In this document: positions 1-7,376 of the stretch, piece after piece
How the letters are laid out: each line of letters starts with the position of its first letter
Numbering within the stretch: position 1 is the first letter of the stretch
NCBI GenBank assembly: GCA_018376855.1
Contig: JAHAAN010000076.1
Location: 1-8,886, forward strand
Direction: 5' to 3'
DNA from: Clostridiales bacterium
GTDB taxonomy: Bacteria; Bacillota; Clostridia; Christensenellales; QALW01
Length of the DNA stretch: 8,886 nt
The notes under the pieces: generated by a model
Told to the model about the DNA's origin: nothing
Database searches by the model: none
What the model saw: the letters and a program-made list of their open reading frames with translations, nothing else
Position numbers and translations under genes: made by a program

Positions 1-781
1 TTCCGAACGCGTTATAGCCGCAGTATTGTTTGCGATATTGATTCGGCGTCATGCCGGTTTTTTTGCGAAAAATGCGGGTGAAATAAGATTGATTTTCAAA
101 ACCGCAAGCTTGTGCGGCTTTTTCTATGCTCATCTGCTCATGCGTCAATAAGGTGCAGGCTAAGGTAAGGCGGCGGGCGTTAATGTATTTTATAGGTGTG
201 CTTCCGGCAGCCGCAAACTGGCGGAACAACTCACTTTCCGATAGCGAAGCCGCGCGGCAGAGAGCCTGAATAGAGATCGGTTCGGTAAGGTGTTCCGCAA
301 TATACTGCACGGCTTTTTCCGGCAGGCGCGCATGCTTTTTGGGGGTGGCGCAGCGCAGAAGCAGGTCTGTGATGCGATAAGCGCAGGCGTAGTGCAGGCA
401 GTATTCCGTTTCGCCAAGCGTTTCAAGCTCGCTGAGTGCATCGTGCATGGTATTATTATACTGCTCGGGAAGCTTGGGCGGAAAATCATAAATGTCGTCA
501 AGTCGTTGAATGCCGTCCATCACTGCGGTGAGAAATACATATTGGCAGGCAAATTCGCCGTTTTCATCGGTGCGGTGAACGATATCCTGCAATACGCCGG
601 AGGGCGCAATATAAAATTCCTTTGGGCCGATCTCCACGGTAGGACCGCCGTCATAGGAAAAAATATATTTTCCCTTTAAGCATTCTACTACGGACAGCCA
701 TTCTAACCGCTTTATATGGTGAAGCCCGTCAGGGGCGTTGCTCCCGTGCCAGGAGAAGAGATAATCAAAGCTGATTTTCAT
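1..781 (-). CDS. AraC-family transcriptional regulator, 3'-truncated by window edge
   Basis: The frame is open from ATG at 779-781 to the window edge (260 codons), so the C-terminus is just outside. Residues 1-100 resemble an AraC N-terminal cupin-like sensor (EIGPKEFYIAPSGVLQDIVH). Residues ~155-250 form the double helix-turn-helix: first HTH around ISIQALCRAASLSESELFRQF, second around MSIEKAAQACGFENQSYFTRIF, followed by the family signature FRKKTGMTPNQYR. An AAAGGA-type ribosome binding site precedes the ATG by about a dozen bases. The gene is divergent from the glycyl radical enzyme operon and shares its promoter region, so it is probably the local regulator of that operon, responding to the GRE substrate or a related molecule. 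Family assignment is firm; target and effector are inferred. Confidence 0.93.
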   Translation of the reverse strand, partial: MKISFDYLFSWHGSNAPDGLHHIKRLEWLSVVECLKGKYIFSYDGGPTVEIGPKEFYIAPSGVLQDIVHRTDENGEFACQYVFLTAVMDGIQRLDDIYDFPPKLPEQYNNTMHDALSELETLGETEYCLHYACAYRITDLLLRCATPKKHARLPEKAVQYIAEHLTEPISIQALCRAASLSESELFRQFAAAGSTPIKYINARRLTLACTLLTHEQMSIEKAAQACGFENQSYFTRIFRKKTGMTPNQYRKQYCGYNAFG

Positions 782-805
782 ACGATCACCGTTCCTTTTG
801 GGAGT

Positions 806-834
806 ATTGTACTAAAAACTGAGAGGATTGGCAA
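806..834 (-). promoter_or_regulatory. Predicted sigma-A promoter of the leftward AraC gene
   Basis: On the minus strand there is a -35 TTGCCA (829-834) and a -10 TACAAT (806-811) separated by exactly 17 bases, each one or two bases from consensus. Transcription would begin near 799, giving a short leader to the ATG at 781. The -35 box directly abuts the -35 of the opposite promoter. Confidence 0.6.
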
Positions 835-862
835 TTGTTTTTTATTCTTTTGGACTTATAAT
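835..862 (+). promoter_or_regulatory. Predicted promoter of the glycyl radical enzyme operon
   Basis: A perfect -10 TATAAT (857-862) follows a poor -35 TTGTTT (835-840) at 16 bases. A perfect -10 with a weak -35 fits a promoter that needs an activator, here presumably the divergent AraC protein. The start would be near 869, about 31 bases before the preferred ATG at 900. An alternative upstream TTGGCA (828-833) is too far (23 bases) from the -10. Confidence 0.5.
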
Positions 863-899
863 AACAGGCATAAAACGGTATAAAGGAATGATAAAAATT

Positions 900-3044
900 A
901 TGGTAAATTTTTCGTCTGTTGCGGGGAAACTCCCTGTTTCGCTGTGCGAAAGCACAAGGGAGCTTTGCGCAAAGGCGCTTGACGGCTTTTTCGGGCGGCG
1001 CGCGCTGAGGAATTCGCATGTTGAATTAACGGAGGTTCCGGAAGGCTTTGAGCAAATGACGCCTCGTGAAAAATACAGTCTTGCGCTTGACAGAATTGTG
1101 AAAGAATGTCCGGTTTATTTGAACGACGGCGAGCTTATTGTAGGCAGCGCTTCGCTGGGGGATGCCATTCTTCCGGTTTTTCCGGCACGGTATAAAGGAG
1201 AGAGTATGTTCGGATGGGGCACTAACCATTTGACCTTGGGGTTTGATGGAGCGCTCAAGGAGGGAATGGCGGCTTATGAAGAAAGAGTGGAAAATAGGCT
1301 TAAAGAAGTAACCGATGCGGAGCAGCTTGATATGCTTCGGAGCCTGAAGAGCTGCCTTGAATCGCTTCGCGTGTGGCATGGGCGGTATATGGCCGCGCTG
1401 GAAGAGCAGATGCGGCAGGAGCCGAACGATGAACGCCTGCAAAAGATCTATGAGAATTTGTCGCGAGTTCCGTTTGCGCCGCCGCAAACCTTTTATCAGG
1501 CCTTGCAGGGCTTGTGGTTTCTGTTTGCATATGCGCGCCTTGTCGCTTCATGGCCGGGATTGGGGCGGATTGACGAATATCTGTGGCCTTATCTGAAGGA
1601 GGATCTCGCGTGCGGACGCACGACGGAGGCGGAAGCCAAGGAGCATTTGGCGCATTTCTTTATCAAGGGCTGCGAATGGGTGAATCTGGAATGGAAGGGC
1701 GCTGGCACCGGTGATTCTCAGCATTATCAGAATATTCTGTTGGGCGGTGTTGATGCGTCAGGGAAGGATATCAGCAATCCGCTTACGCGCATGGTGTTGG
1801 AAATCGTGGCGGAACTTCCTATCAGTGACTTTCCGATTGCGGTGCGTGTCAATGAGCAAACACCGGAGGATATATACCGTCTGATCGCGTTAAACACTTC
1901 TTTGGGCGGCGGCGTGGTAGCGGTTTATAACGAAAGCGTTGTGCTGAAAATGCTGCAGCAATACGGCTATCCTCTTGAGGATGCCGTGCGCTTTGCCAAC
2001 GACGGCTGCTGGGAGGTACAGGTGCCGGGGAAAACTTATTTTACTTATACGCCCTTTGACGGCTATGCTTTGCTGCAAAAGGACGTGCTGCGTCTTGGTG
2101 AAGAACAGACGCCGTTGTATGAGAGCTTTGAGAAGCTGTATGAAGCATACATTTCCCGTTTAACGGAGCTGATTCACAGTATTGATCAAAATTACGATCA
2201 ATGCGCTGCGCTTCCGGGCCCACCCTCTCCGTTTACGGAGCTTTTGGAGGAGGGCTGCTTGGAAAAAGCAAAAGGATATTATGAACTGGGGCCGAAATAT
2301 AATGTGCAGTCGCCTCATTTCGGCGGCTTTGCGGATGTAGTCAATGCGTTGTTGGCGATTAAAACGTTTGTGTATGACCGGCAAGAATATTCGCTTTCCG
2401 AGTATGTCAATATGCTTCGCCAAAACTGGGAGGGCTTTGAGGCGGAACGGCGGCAGGCTCTTTCCCTGAGCTATTGGGGGAACGATTCCGCACCGGCTGA
2501 TGCGCTTGCGCAGAGCTTGTATCACGATTATGTTGATGTATGCGTAAAAGAAAATGAAAAGCTTGTAAACTCAGCATTGTGTCCGGCCGGAATAAGCACC
2601 TTTGGGCGGCAGACGGATTGGCGGAACGATCGCTGTGCGCATGCGTTCGGCATGAAGCAGGGCGAGATCCTCAGTGCGAACGGCGGTCCTACGCCGGGTA
2701 CAGACCTTGCCGGGGCTACGGCAGTCATCAGAGCGCACTGTAAGCTTGATCTTACCCGTATGGGTGGCAGCACGGCGTTGGATATCAAGCTGGATCCATC
2801 CGTGTTTAAGGATACGCAATGCGAGGAGGTCGTGCGTCCGCTGATTGACGGCTTCAGGACATTAGGCGGATTTTTCATGCAAATCGACACGGTGGACAAT
2901 GAACTGCTGCGAAAGGCGCAGGAAAATCCGGATGCATACCGTTCGCTTAATGTGCGCGTGTCAGGTTGGTCGGCGCGATTCATTACTTTGAATAAAGAAT
3001 GGCAGGATACGATTATTGAACGTACCACGCAGAAGGAGCTGTAA
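900..3044 (+). CDS. Glycyl radical enzyme (PFL/glycerol-dehydratase superfamily), substrate unknown
   Basis: A 714-residue oxygen-sensitive enzyme that would use a stored glycyl radical and a thiyl radical for C-C, C-O, C-N or C-S bond cleavage. The PFL domain fills most of the protein (DGELIVGS near 77-83, the HLTLGFDGALKEG segment near 110-122). The thiyl-radical cysteine is Cys370 with the base-like Glu372 in NDGCWEVQVPGK; a single Cys in C-x-E, not the CysCys of true pyruvate formate-lyase, places it with the dehydratase/lyase/decarboxylase group. The glycyl-radical loop is NVRVSGWSARF with Gly689, 25 residues from the C-terminus; Trp at +1 replaces the usual Tyr. The start at 900 is preferred because AAAGGA at 882-887 precedes it by 12 bases; ATG 888 would touch that site. 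At 714 residues it is shorter than most characterised members (about 760-900). Translation is coupled to the activase by a TAATG overlap. Superfamily is certain; substrate cannot be assigned, and no microcompartment or small decarboxylase subunit genes are present. Confidence 0.95.
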   Translation: MVNFSSVAGKLPVSLCESTRELCAKALDGFFGRRALRNSHVELTEVPEGFEQMTPREKYSLALDRIVKECPVYLNDGELIVGSASLGDAILPVFPARYKGESMFGWGTNHLTLGFDGALKEGMAAYEERVENRLKEVTDAEQLDMLRSLKSCLESLRVWHGRYMAALEEQMRQEPNDERLQKIYENLSRVPFAPPQTFYQALQGLWFLFAYARLVASWPGLGRIDEYLWPYLKEDLACGRTTEAEAKEHLAHFFIKGCEWVNLEWKGAGTGDSQHYQNILLGGVDASGKDISNPLTRMVLEIVAELPISDFPIAVRVNEQTPEDIYRLIALNTSLGGGVVAVYNESVVLKMLQQYGYPLEDAVRFANDGCWEVQVPGKTYFTYTPFDGYALLQKDVLRLGEEQTPLYESFEKLYEAYISRLTELIHSIDQNYDQCAALPGPPSPFTELLEEGCLEKAKGYYELGPKYNVQSPHFGGFADVVNALLAIKTFVYDRQEYSLSEYVNMLRQNWEGFEAERRQALSLSYWGNDSAPADALAQSLYHDYVDVCVKENEKLVNSALCPAGISTFGRQTDWRNDRCAHAFGMKQGEILSANGGPTPGTDLAGATAVIRAHCKLDLTRMGGSTALDIKLDPSVFKDTQCEEVVRPLIDGFRTLGGFFMQIDTVDNELLRKAQENPDAYRSLNVRVSGWSARFITLNKEWQDTIIERTTQKEL

Positions 3045-3907
3045 TGCAGGGAATCATTACGGATGTTCAGCGCTTTTGCGTGCACGATGGCCCGGGCATC
3101 CGCACAACGGTTTTTTTTAAGGGATGTCCTCTGAGGTGCCAATGGTGCCATAATCCCGAAACGCAGCGGAGTACGCTTCAGCCGCAGCTGAGCCGCACGC
3201 AGTGCGTGCTGTGCGGCGCCTGCGCGGCTGTTTGCGGGCGTCATGCGGTAACAGAAAAGGAGCACTTGTTTAATAGCCGCGGCTGTGTTTCGTGCATGAA
3301 ATGTGTTAATAGCTGCGCTTACGGCGCGTTGCGTGTTTGGGGGCGCACAGCGGATGCTCAGGAGCTTGTTGCGGCGGCGCTGGAGGATGCTCCGTTCTAT
3401 GGAAACAAGGGGGGGATTACGCTTTCCGGCGGCGAGCCTACTATGCAGGCGGATTTTTGTGCCGAGCTGCTACGGCAAAGCAAGGAGCATGGGCTTAATA
3501 CATGCCTTGAGACCAGCGGTGCGTTTGACGCGGCGTATCTTGAACGTATTGCGCCCTACACCGATCATGTTTTGCTGGATTTTAAGGACGGAAACGCTGC
3601 GCGGCTGCGCCGCAACACAGGGCAAGATTTAGAGCGGCTTACAGAAGTTTTGCTTCGTTTGGATCAATCAGGCATCGAATATCAAGTACGTTCCATTATC
3701 ATTGCCGGCGTAAACGACAGTCCCGGTGATATTCGGCTGCTTCAAAAGTATAAAAGAATGCTGAAGCATTGTTCGCAGTGGCGTTTATTCTCTTATCACA
3801 GCTTAGGGCGGGCAAAAGGAGAACAGCTTGGCATAAAGAAGCAAAAGCGCTTTGAACCGGTCAGCCAAGAACATTTGGCAACGCTTACAGCGCTGTTGAA
3901 TGAGTAA
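3044..3907 (+). CDS. Glycyl radical enzyme activase (radical SAM, ferredoxin-domain type)
   Basis: A 287-residue activating enzyme that uses SAM and a [4Fe-4S] cluster to generate the glycyl radical on its partner. The N-terminal DGPGIRTTVFFKGCPLRCQW segment carries the radical-SAM CxxxCxxC as Cys28, Cys32, Cys35. Two further cysteine sets follow, CVLCGACAAVC (54-64) and CVSCMKCVNSC (81-91), expected to hold two more [4Fe-4S] clusters; this insert is typical of activases for dehydratase/decarboxylase-type GREs and absent from the short PFL activase. The SAM-binding SGGEPT lies at 128-133. Its ATG overlaps the GRE stop codon by one base (TAATG at 3042-3046), and an AAGGAG site lies at 3033-3038, so it is translationally coupled and almost certainly serves the upstream enzyme. 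Confidence 0.96.
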   Translation: MQGIITDVQRFCVHDGPGIRTTVFFKGCPLRCQWCHNPETQRSTLQPQLSRTQCVLCGACAAVCGRHAVTEKEHLFNSRGCVSCMKCVNSCAYGALRVWGRTADAQELVAAALEDAPFYGNKGGITLSGGEPTMQADFCAELLRQSKEHGLNTCLETSGAFDAAYLERIAPYTDHVLLDFKDGNAARLRRNTGQDLERLTEVLLRLDQSGIEYQVRSIIIAGVNDSPGDIRLLQKYKRMLKHCSQWRLFSYHSLGRAKGEQLGIKKQKRFEPVSQEHLATLTALLNE

Positions 3908-3947
3908 AGAAATCAGCACACTTATAAATCATTTTTTATAAATGTAC

Positions 3948-3983
3948 AACAAACCCGATTCCAAGAATGGAATCGGGTTTGTT
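3948..3983 (+). terminator. Intrinsic terminator of the GRE operon
   Basis: A perfect 16-bp inverted repeat (3948-3963 with 3968-3983) around a 4-base AGAA loop, with a CCCGATTCC core. It ends in TTTGTTTATT rather than a pure T run, 40 bases after the activase stop. It is nearly symmetrical with T-rich flanks on both sides, so it may act in both directions. Confidence 0.8.
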
Positions 3984-4040
3984 TATTGTCCGGAGAAAAG
4001 CATCAGCAACACAGGATGTTCCCAAAAGCTTAAGTTATGA

Positions 4041-4166
4041 TTGGAAAAAGGAACTTTTTTGATTTATGATAGAGAAGATCTGCCAACCAAAACAAAAATC
4101 AAGGGAGATGAGGTCGTGAAATTTGACACAGAAAGTTTAGCGCGTACACAATGGAATTGCCGGTAA
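4041..4166 (+). pseudogene. IS200/IS605-type TnpA transposase, N-terminal remnant
   Basis: A short frame ends at TAA 4164-4166. From a possible GTG start at 4116, preceded by GGGAGATGAGG, it reads VKFDTESLARTQWNCR and stops. The stretch from DTES to WNC matches from memory the conserved N-terminus of IS200-like TnpA (SLAHTKWNCKYHIVF...). The homology ends after TGC at 4160: the expected KYHIVFAPKYRR segment is absent in every frame of what follows. Only the 5' tip of the gene therefore survives, perhaps with part of the element's left end upstream, including a small A/T hairpin at 4045-4059. The remnant sits exactly between the GRE operon and the 3' end of the glycosidase operon. The assignment rests on about 12 residues. 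Confidence 0.55.
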
Positions 4167-4255
4167 TCACCAGCCTCTTTTTGATGCTTTTTATTATACA
4201 TCCTTCTAATGATGAAAAAAACATTAAAATAACGGATTTAATTTTACGGCTTTTA

Positions 4256-5821
4256 TCAACCTTCGGTATACTCATTGAAGAATCCCGCGACTGTCCAATC
4301 GGCATGGTCGTTGATATTGCCGTCGCAGCGGCCTTCGTAGACATACAGGCGTATTTCCTTTGCTCCTTCTGGAATGTCTATATCAAACACATAGTGCTGA
4401 CCGGTTTTGATGAGGGAAGAGCGGTCAACTTCTACACCGTCGATATAAATATAGAACATCATGGTTTGACCGCCTGTCTTTTCCATGTCGCAACCCGCCG
4501 CCGCAAGGAACTTTTGTGCTCCTTCCGGGATGTTCATGATGATGTCAGAGGTAGCGTGAGTGCCGATACCGTGAGAGAATCTTCTTCCGCCAAGACGCAA
4601 TGCGTTGCCATCGATCGATTTATTCTTACGTATTTCACCCCATCCGGTGGTTGCTTTTGTCCAATCAATATCGGTGGCGAATGTGTTCACAGTATCTTTA
4701 GACCAGTAAATAAATCTTTCTTCGGTTTCGGCGTAGCAGATGCCGTCCTGAACGAGATATGCTTTGAGCGTGAGATAGTAGTGGGTAGAAACCGGCACCT
4801 CAAACTCGCTCAGCGGAATAGCATCCTCAAGGGTTGAGTTTTTACCTGCCGAAACATATACGGAAGGTGCATCGTATGGACTTGCGGTGAAGCTGACATC
4901 CACCTTGTTGCCTGTGGTGATGACTTTGCAAGTGGCAGCGGTAAAGGTTATCAGCGGTTCGCTGTAGTAATTGTCCATGCTGCCGAGATTATATACAGCG
5001 GTATAACCGAGTCTTAATAGGGTGCTAAGCGCCTGCGCTGAGCGTTTTGCCGCAGAGCAGTAGACAACGATCGGCTGATTTTTGTCGGGGATTAGATTTC
5101 CAATCTCGTCTGCTACTTTGGAATAATCCAAATTGACTGCACCGTCAAGGTGGCCGGCTGCAAATTCCTCGGGAGTGCGCACATCAAGCAGAGCAGCGCC
5201 CTTTGTAACAAGGGATTTTGCAGTCATTGGTCCTATGTTATAATCGGACACCGAGGAAATGTTGACGTCAATCTCCCGCATTGGCGTCAGCGGTAAATTC
5301 TCACTATTCCAGAGGTAGAACTGCAGCTTGCCCACAAATCCCGCGGGGACTTCCGGCACTATTTCCTCTCTGATTGCACTTTCGCTTGCTTTCAGAGCTT
5401 TGGAGTTTATAAAGGCGATATTTCCGTTGCGATCCTTCATAACGGTGTGAAGAAAGGTGTCCTCGCTTGCAACAGTGGCGTTTATGATAGCCTTCACCCC
5501 GTCTTTGTCCTTTTTCAGTGTGGGGGAAGAAAGAGTATCGGTTTTGACACTAATGTCAAGGGCAACTCCTTCAACATTGACGCTCTCGTCATTGCCGCGC
5601 TTGCGTGTCACAGTCCATCTTAGATATGCTCTCGTGGGAATGTCGCTGGAATAGGTCATAGCTACAAGCTTATCCACTTTTTGTGAGCGTCTGCCGGAAA
5701 TGTCCTCAGAAGCTATTATCTTGCCGCCTACGATCAACTCGACTCGCATATCTGCCGAGTAGGAACCAATTGCTGCATACAGCGTGCGCACGTTTTGATC
5801 GCACGGAGTAGATATTACCAT
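4256..5821 (-). CDS. C-terminal continuation of the GH27 enzyme: beta-sandwich, rhodanese and NPCBM domains
   Basis: This 521-residue frame is in phase with the upstream glycosidase. The intervening codons (TGA 5903-5905, then YTWTNGDGDRQSG...) continue a domain that begins before the stop, so it is best read as the severed C-terminal part of one protein. Domain order, local numbering: rest of a carbohydrate-enzyme-associated beta-sandwich (1-90); unassigned beta-rich segment (95-190); rhodanese domain (~196-290) with LLDVRTPEEFAAGHLDGAVN and active-site loop CSAAKRS at Cys255; second beta-sandwich (~291-372); NPCBM carbohydrate-binding domain (~377-521; DIDWTKATTGWGEI and FSHGIGTHATSDI). ATG 5821 has GGGG about 5 bases upstream, so independent initiation is possible, but there is no signal peptide and the product would stay in the cytoplasm. 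It ends in tandem TGA-TAA (4253-4258). Domain calls are good for rhodanese and NPCBM, weaker for the sandwiches. Confidence 0.8.
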   Translation of the reverse strand: MVISTPCDQNVRTLYAAIGSYSADMRVELIVGGKIIASEDISGRRSQKVDKLVAMTYSSDIPTRAYLRWTVTRKRGNDESVNVEGVALDISVKTDTLSSPTLKKDKDGVKAIINATVASEDTFLHTVMKDRNGNIAFINSKALKASESAIREEIVPEVPAGFVGKLQFYLWNSENLPLTPMREIDVNISSVSDYNIGPMTAKSLVTKGAALLDVRTPEEFAAGHLDGAVNLDYSKVADEIGNLIPDKNQPIVVYCSAAKRSAQALSTLLRLGYTAVYNLGSMDNYYSEPLITFTAATCKVITTGNKVDVSFTASPYDAPSVYVSAGKNSTLEDAIPLSEFEVPVSTHYYLTLKAYLVQDGICYAETEERFIYWSKDTVNTFATDIDWTKATTGWGEIRKNKSIDGNALRLGGRRFSHGIGTHATSDIIMNIPEGAQKFLAAAGCDMEKTGGQTMMFYIYIDGVEVDRSSLIKTGQHYVFDIDIPEGAKEIRLYVYEGRCDGNINDHADWTVAGFFNEYTEG

Positions 5822-5902
5822 ATACGCCCCTACATTGGTGACTCCTACGCCAAGTGTGGACGATCCGCTCTGCCTATCTCCGTCGCCGTTTGTCCATGTG
5901 TA

Positions 5903-5905
5903 TCA
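5903..5905 (-). other. In-frame TGA interrupting the GH27 multidomain gene
   Basis: Codon 491 counted from ATG 7375 is TGA, in the context GCC GCC GCC TGA TAC ACA TGG. Both sides stay in the same frame for hundreds of codons without other stops: 490 before, 548 after. From remembered GH27-associated domains (…NPAAFSWSDG…), the residues YDNAAA before and YTWTNGD after the TGA are contiguous parts of one domain. One substitution (for example from CGA, GGA or TGG) would restore the frame. Natural nonsense mutation, readthrough and sequencing error all remain possible. Confidence 0.85.
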
Positions 5906-7375
5906 GGCGGCGGCGTTATCGTATGAAACATAACGGCCGTCGTAATAAAGACTGATTTCCCCGGAGCCGTCCTTCATAGTGGTGCGATTGTTTGCGTAAT
6001 GAACCCAATCGTACTTTCCAAGGTTTGTCAGATTAACGGAGGAGGGCTTTGCCGAAATTTCCATTTCGGCAGTGGCAACAGAACCGTCCTCTGTAAGAAT
6101 ATCCTTCAAATGATCGTCAGGGGAGAGAGGTGTACCTTCAGCGGTAAGCATCATTGTTCCGTGTGCGGGGATGGTCACAGTAAAGGCGTCAGAAGTGGAG
6201 ATGTTTTCATGTGTCCACAGGTCATGTACAATGCTTACATCAGCCAGCCCAAGGTCGCTGAAGGAAACGGTCACCGTTGTCTTGGCGTTGGCACGGTTAA
6301 GCAGCGCAATGGCTTTTTTGCCCGATCCCGCAGAACCGAGATCCTTGGTCCATGCTTCAACAGAACCGTAATTTGCGGCAACGGTCGCCTGAATGCAGGC
6401 GGGGTCTTGATTTATCGCTATCAGTTCCTTGTTGGATATGATGGAAAGAGTCTCATTCGAAATATTGTTAAGATCCATTCCAAGCATTAGGGGAGTGGAC
6501 ATCATGCACCACATCGCAAAGTGGGATTTGTCTTCTTCGTAGGTCATTCCGTTACCTACCTGAAGCATATCAAGGTCGTTGATGTGTCCCGGCCCGTTGT
6601 ATTTTGCAAGGGGTTTGATGGTGTCGATTTGATAGAGAATGGATTCAAAGGTGTTATTGATATCAGCACCCGTGCGCCAGGAGTCGGCAATATCAACGAC
6701 CCACTCGCCGGGAAATACCCAGCAGCATACGTTGTATATCTTATCCTCGCCGGTCTTTGCCTCAATATCCGCGATCACGCGGCTGATAGCTGTGTACCGT
6801 TCTTTTTGATTGAGATTTAAACGCATACTTCCGCACCAGTCGACCTTAATGAAATCATAGCCCCATTCCGCAAGATAGCGGTTTAGATCCTCCTCGTCGT
6901 GTCCGTACAGACCGACATCATCGTTGGTCGTCTCATTATCACACAACCATCCGCAGGTAGCCGCACCGGCGTCGGTGTAAATACCTGCTTTAAATCCCAT
7001 TGAGTGAAGGGCGTCAGCAAGATTTTTCATGCCTGAGGGAAAACGGTTGGTGTTTATATTAACATAGCCGTCCTTTCCTCTGCCGTTCTGCCAACCATCG
7101 TCCACGTTGACAAACATATAGCCCAAATCGTAAAGTCCCAGTTCTTTAAGCCTTTTCGCTTGAGATAGTATGGTTTCTTCGGAAATATCGGTGCGATAGG
7201 CGTTCCAGGATGCCCAACCCATGATGGGGGTCCTGCGGGATTCCACTTTAGTTTTTGCCGACGCATCTTCGGCAAAGGAGACAGTGGGGAACACGAGCGG
7301 CAACATTCCGCTCATAAGGGTCAGCGACAGAAGTCCGGCCACTTTTCTGTACAGTTTCTTTCCAAATGCTTTCAT
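5903..7375 (-). CDS. Secreted GH27 alpha-galactosidase-like glycoside hydrolase
   Basis: A 490-residue retaining glycosidase expected to release terminal alpha-galactose (or beta-L-arabinopyranose, also found in GH27) outside the cell. Residues 1-35 are a signal peptide: basic MKAFGKKLYRK, hydrophobic core, cleavage after VSFA. The (beta/alpha)8 domain spans ~48-325: MGWASWNAY at 52-60, VNVDDGW at 89-95, nucleophile Asp179 in IKVDWCG, acid/base Asp238 in DSWRTGADI, then ALLNR of the beta-sandwich cap to about 413. From ~435 a further domain starts and is cut by the TGA after YDNAAA, so the catalytic unit is complete but the appendages are lost unless the stop is read through. The start is supported by AGAGGTG 8 bases upstream. 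The ATG is one base after the lipoprotein stop, indicating a coupled operon. Alpha-galactosidase is the likeliest activity. Confidence 0.92.
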   Translation of the reverse strand: MKAFGKKLYRKVAGLLSLTLMSGMLPLVFPTVSFAEDASAKTKVESRRTPIMGWASWNAYRTDISEETILSQAKRLKELGLYDLGYMFVNVDDGWQNGRGKDGYVNINTNRFPSGMKNLADALHSMGFKAGIYTDAGAATCGWLCDNETTNDDVGLYGHDEEDLNRYLAEWGYDFIKVDWCGSMRLNLNQKERYTAISRVIADIEAKTGEDKIYNVCCWVFPGEWVVDIADSWRTGADINNTFESILYQIDTIKPLAKYNGPGHINDLDMLQVGNGMTYEEDKSHFAMWCMMSTPLMLGMDLNNISNETLSIISNKELIAINQDPACIQATVAANYGSVEAWTKDLGSAGSGKKAIALLNRANAKTTVTVSFSDLGLADVSIVHDLWTHENISTSDAFTVTIPAHGTMMLTAEGTPLSPDDHLKDILTEDGSVATAEMEISAKPSSVNLTNLGKYDWVHYANNRTTMKDGSGEISLYYDGRYVSYDNAAA

Positions 7376-7376
7376 A

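Noticed and set aside
290..679. 129-codon plus-strand frame
   Set aside because: It is antisense to the AraC regulator, whose HTH motifs are unmistakable.
828..899. Upstream extension of the GRE frame (24 extra residues, TTG start or ATG 888)
   Set aside because: The TTG lies in the promoter region, before the predicted transcription start, and ATG 888 touches the ribosome binding site. The extension does not look like GRE sequence.
2528..3265. 245-codon minus-strand frame
   Set aside because: It is antisense to the GRE 3' end and the activase, both with clear motifs; its product is basic and low-complexity as expected of a shadow frame.
4167..4255. Terminator for the glycosidase operon
   Set aside because: Only weak A-T pairing (TAAAAT/ATTTTA) ahead of a T run on the minus strand; not strong enough to call.
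4151..4837. Long open frame on the plus strand (228 codons)
   Set aside because: It lies almost wholly opposite the NPCBM-containing frame, which has recognisable domains; its product matches nothing and its start falls inside the IS remnant.
5860..5905. Selenocysteine at the in-frame TGA
   Set aside because: No convincing bacterial SECIS hairpin follows the TGA, the position is not catalytic, and no Cys is expected there in related proteins.
5903..5905. Alternative genetic code (TGA as Trp)
   Set aside because: Trp is encoded by TGG in all genes and the other reading frames lack internal TGA; one codon is better explained by a nonsense change.
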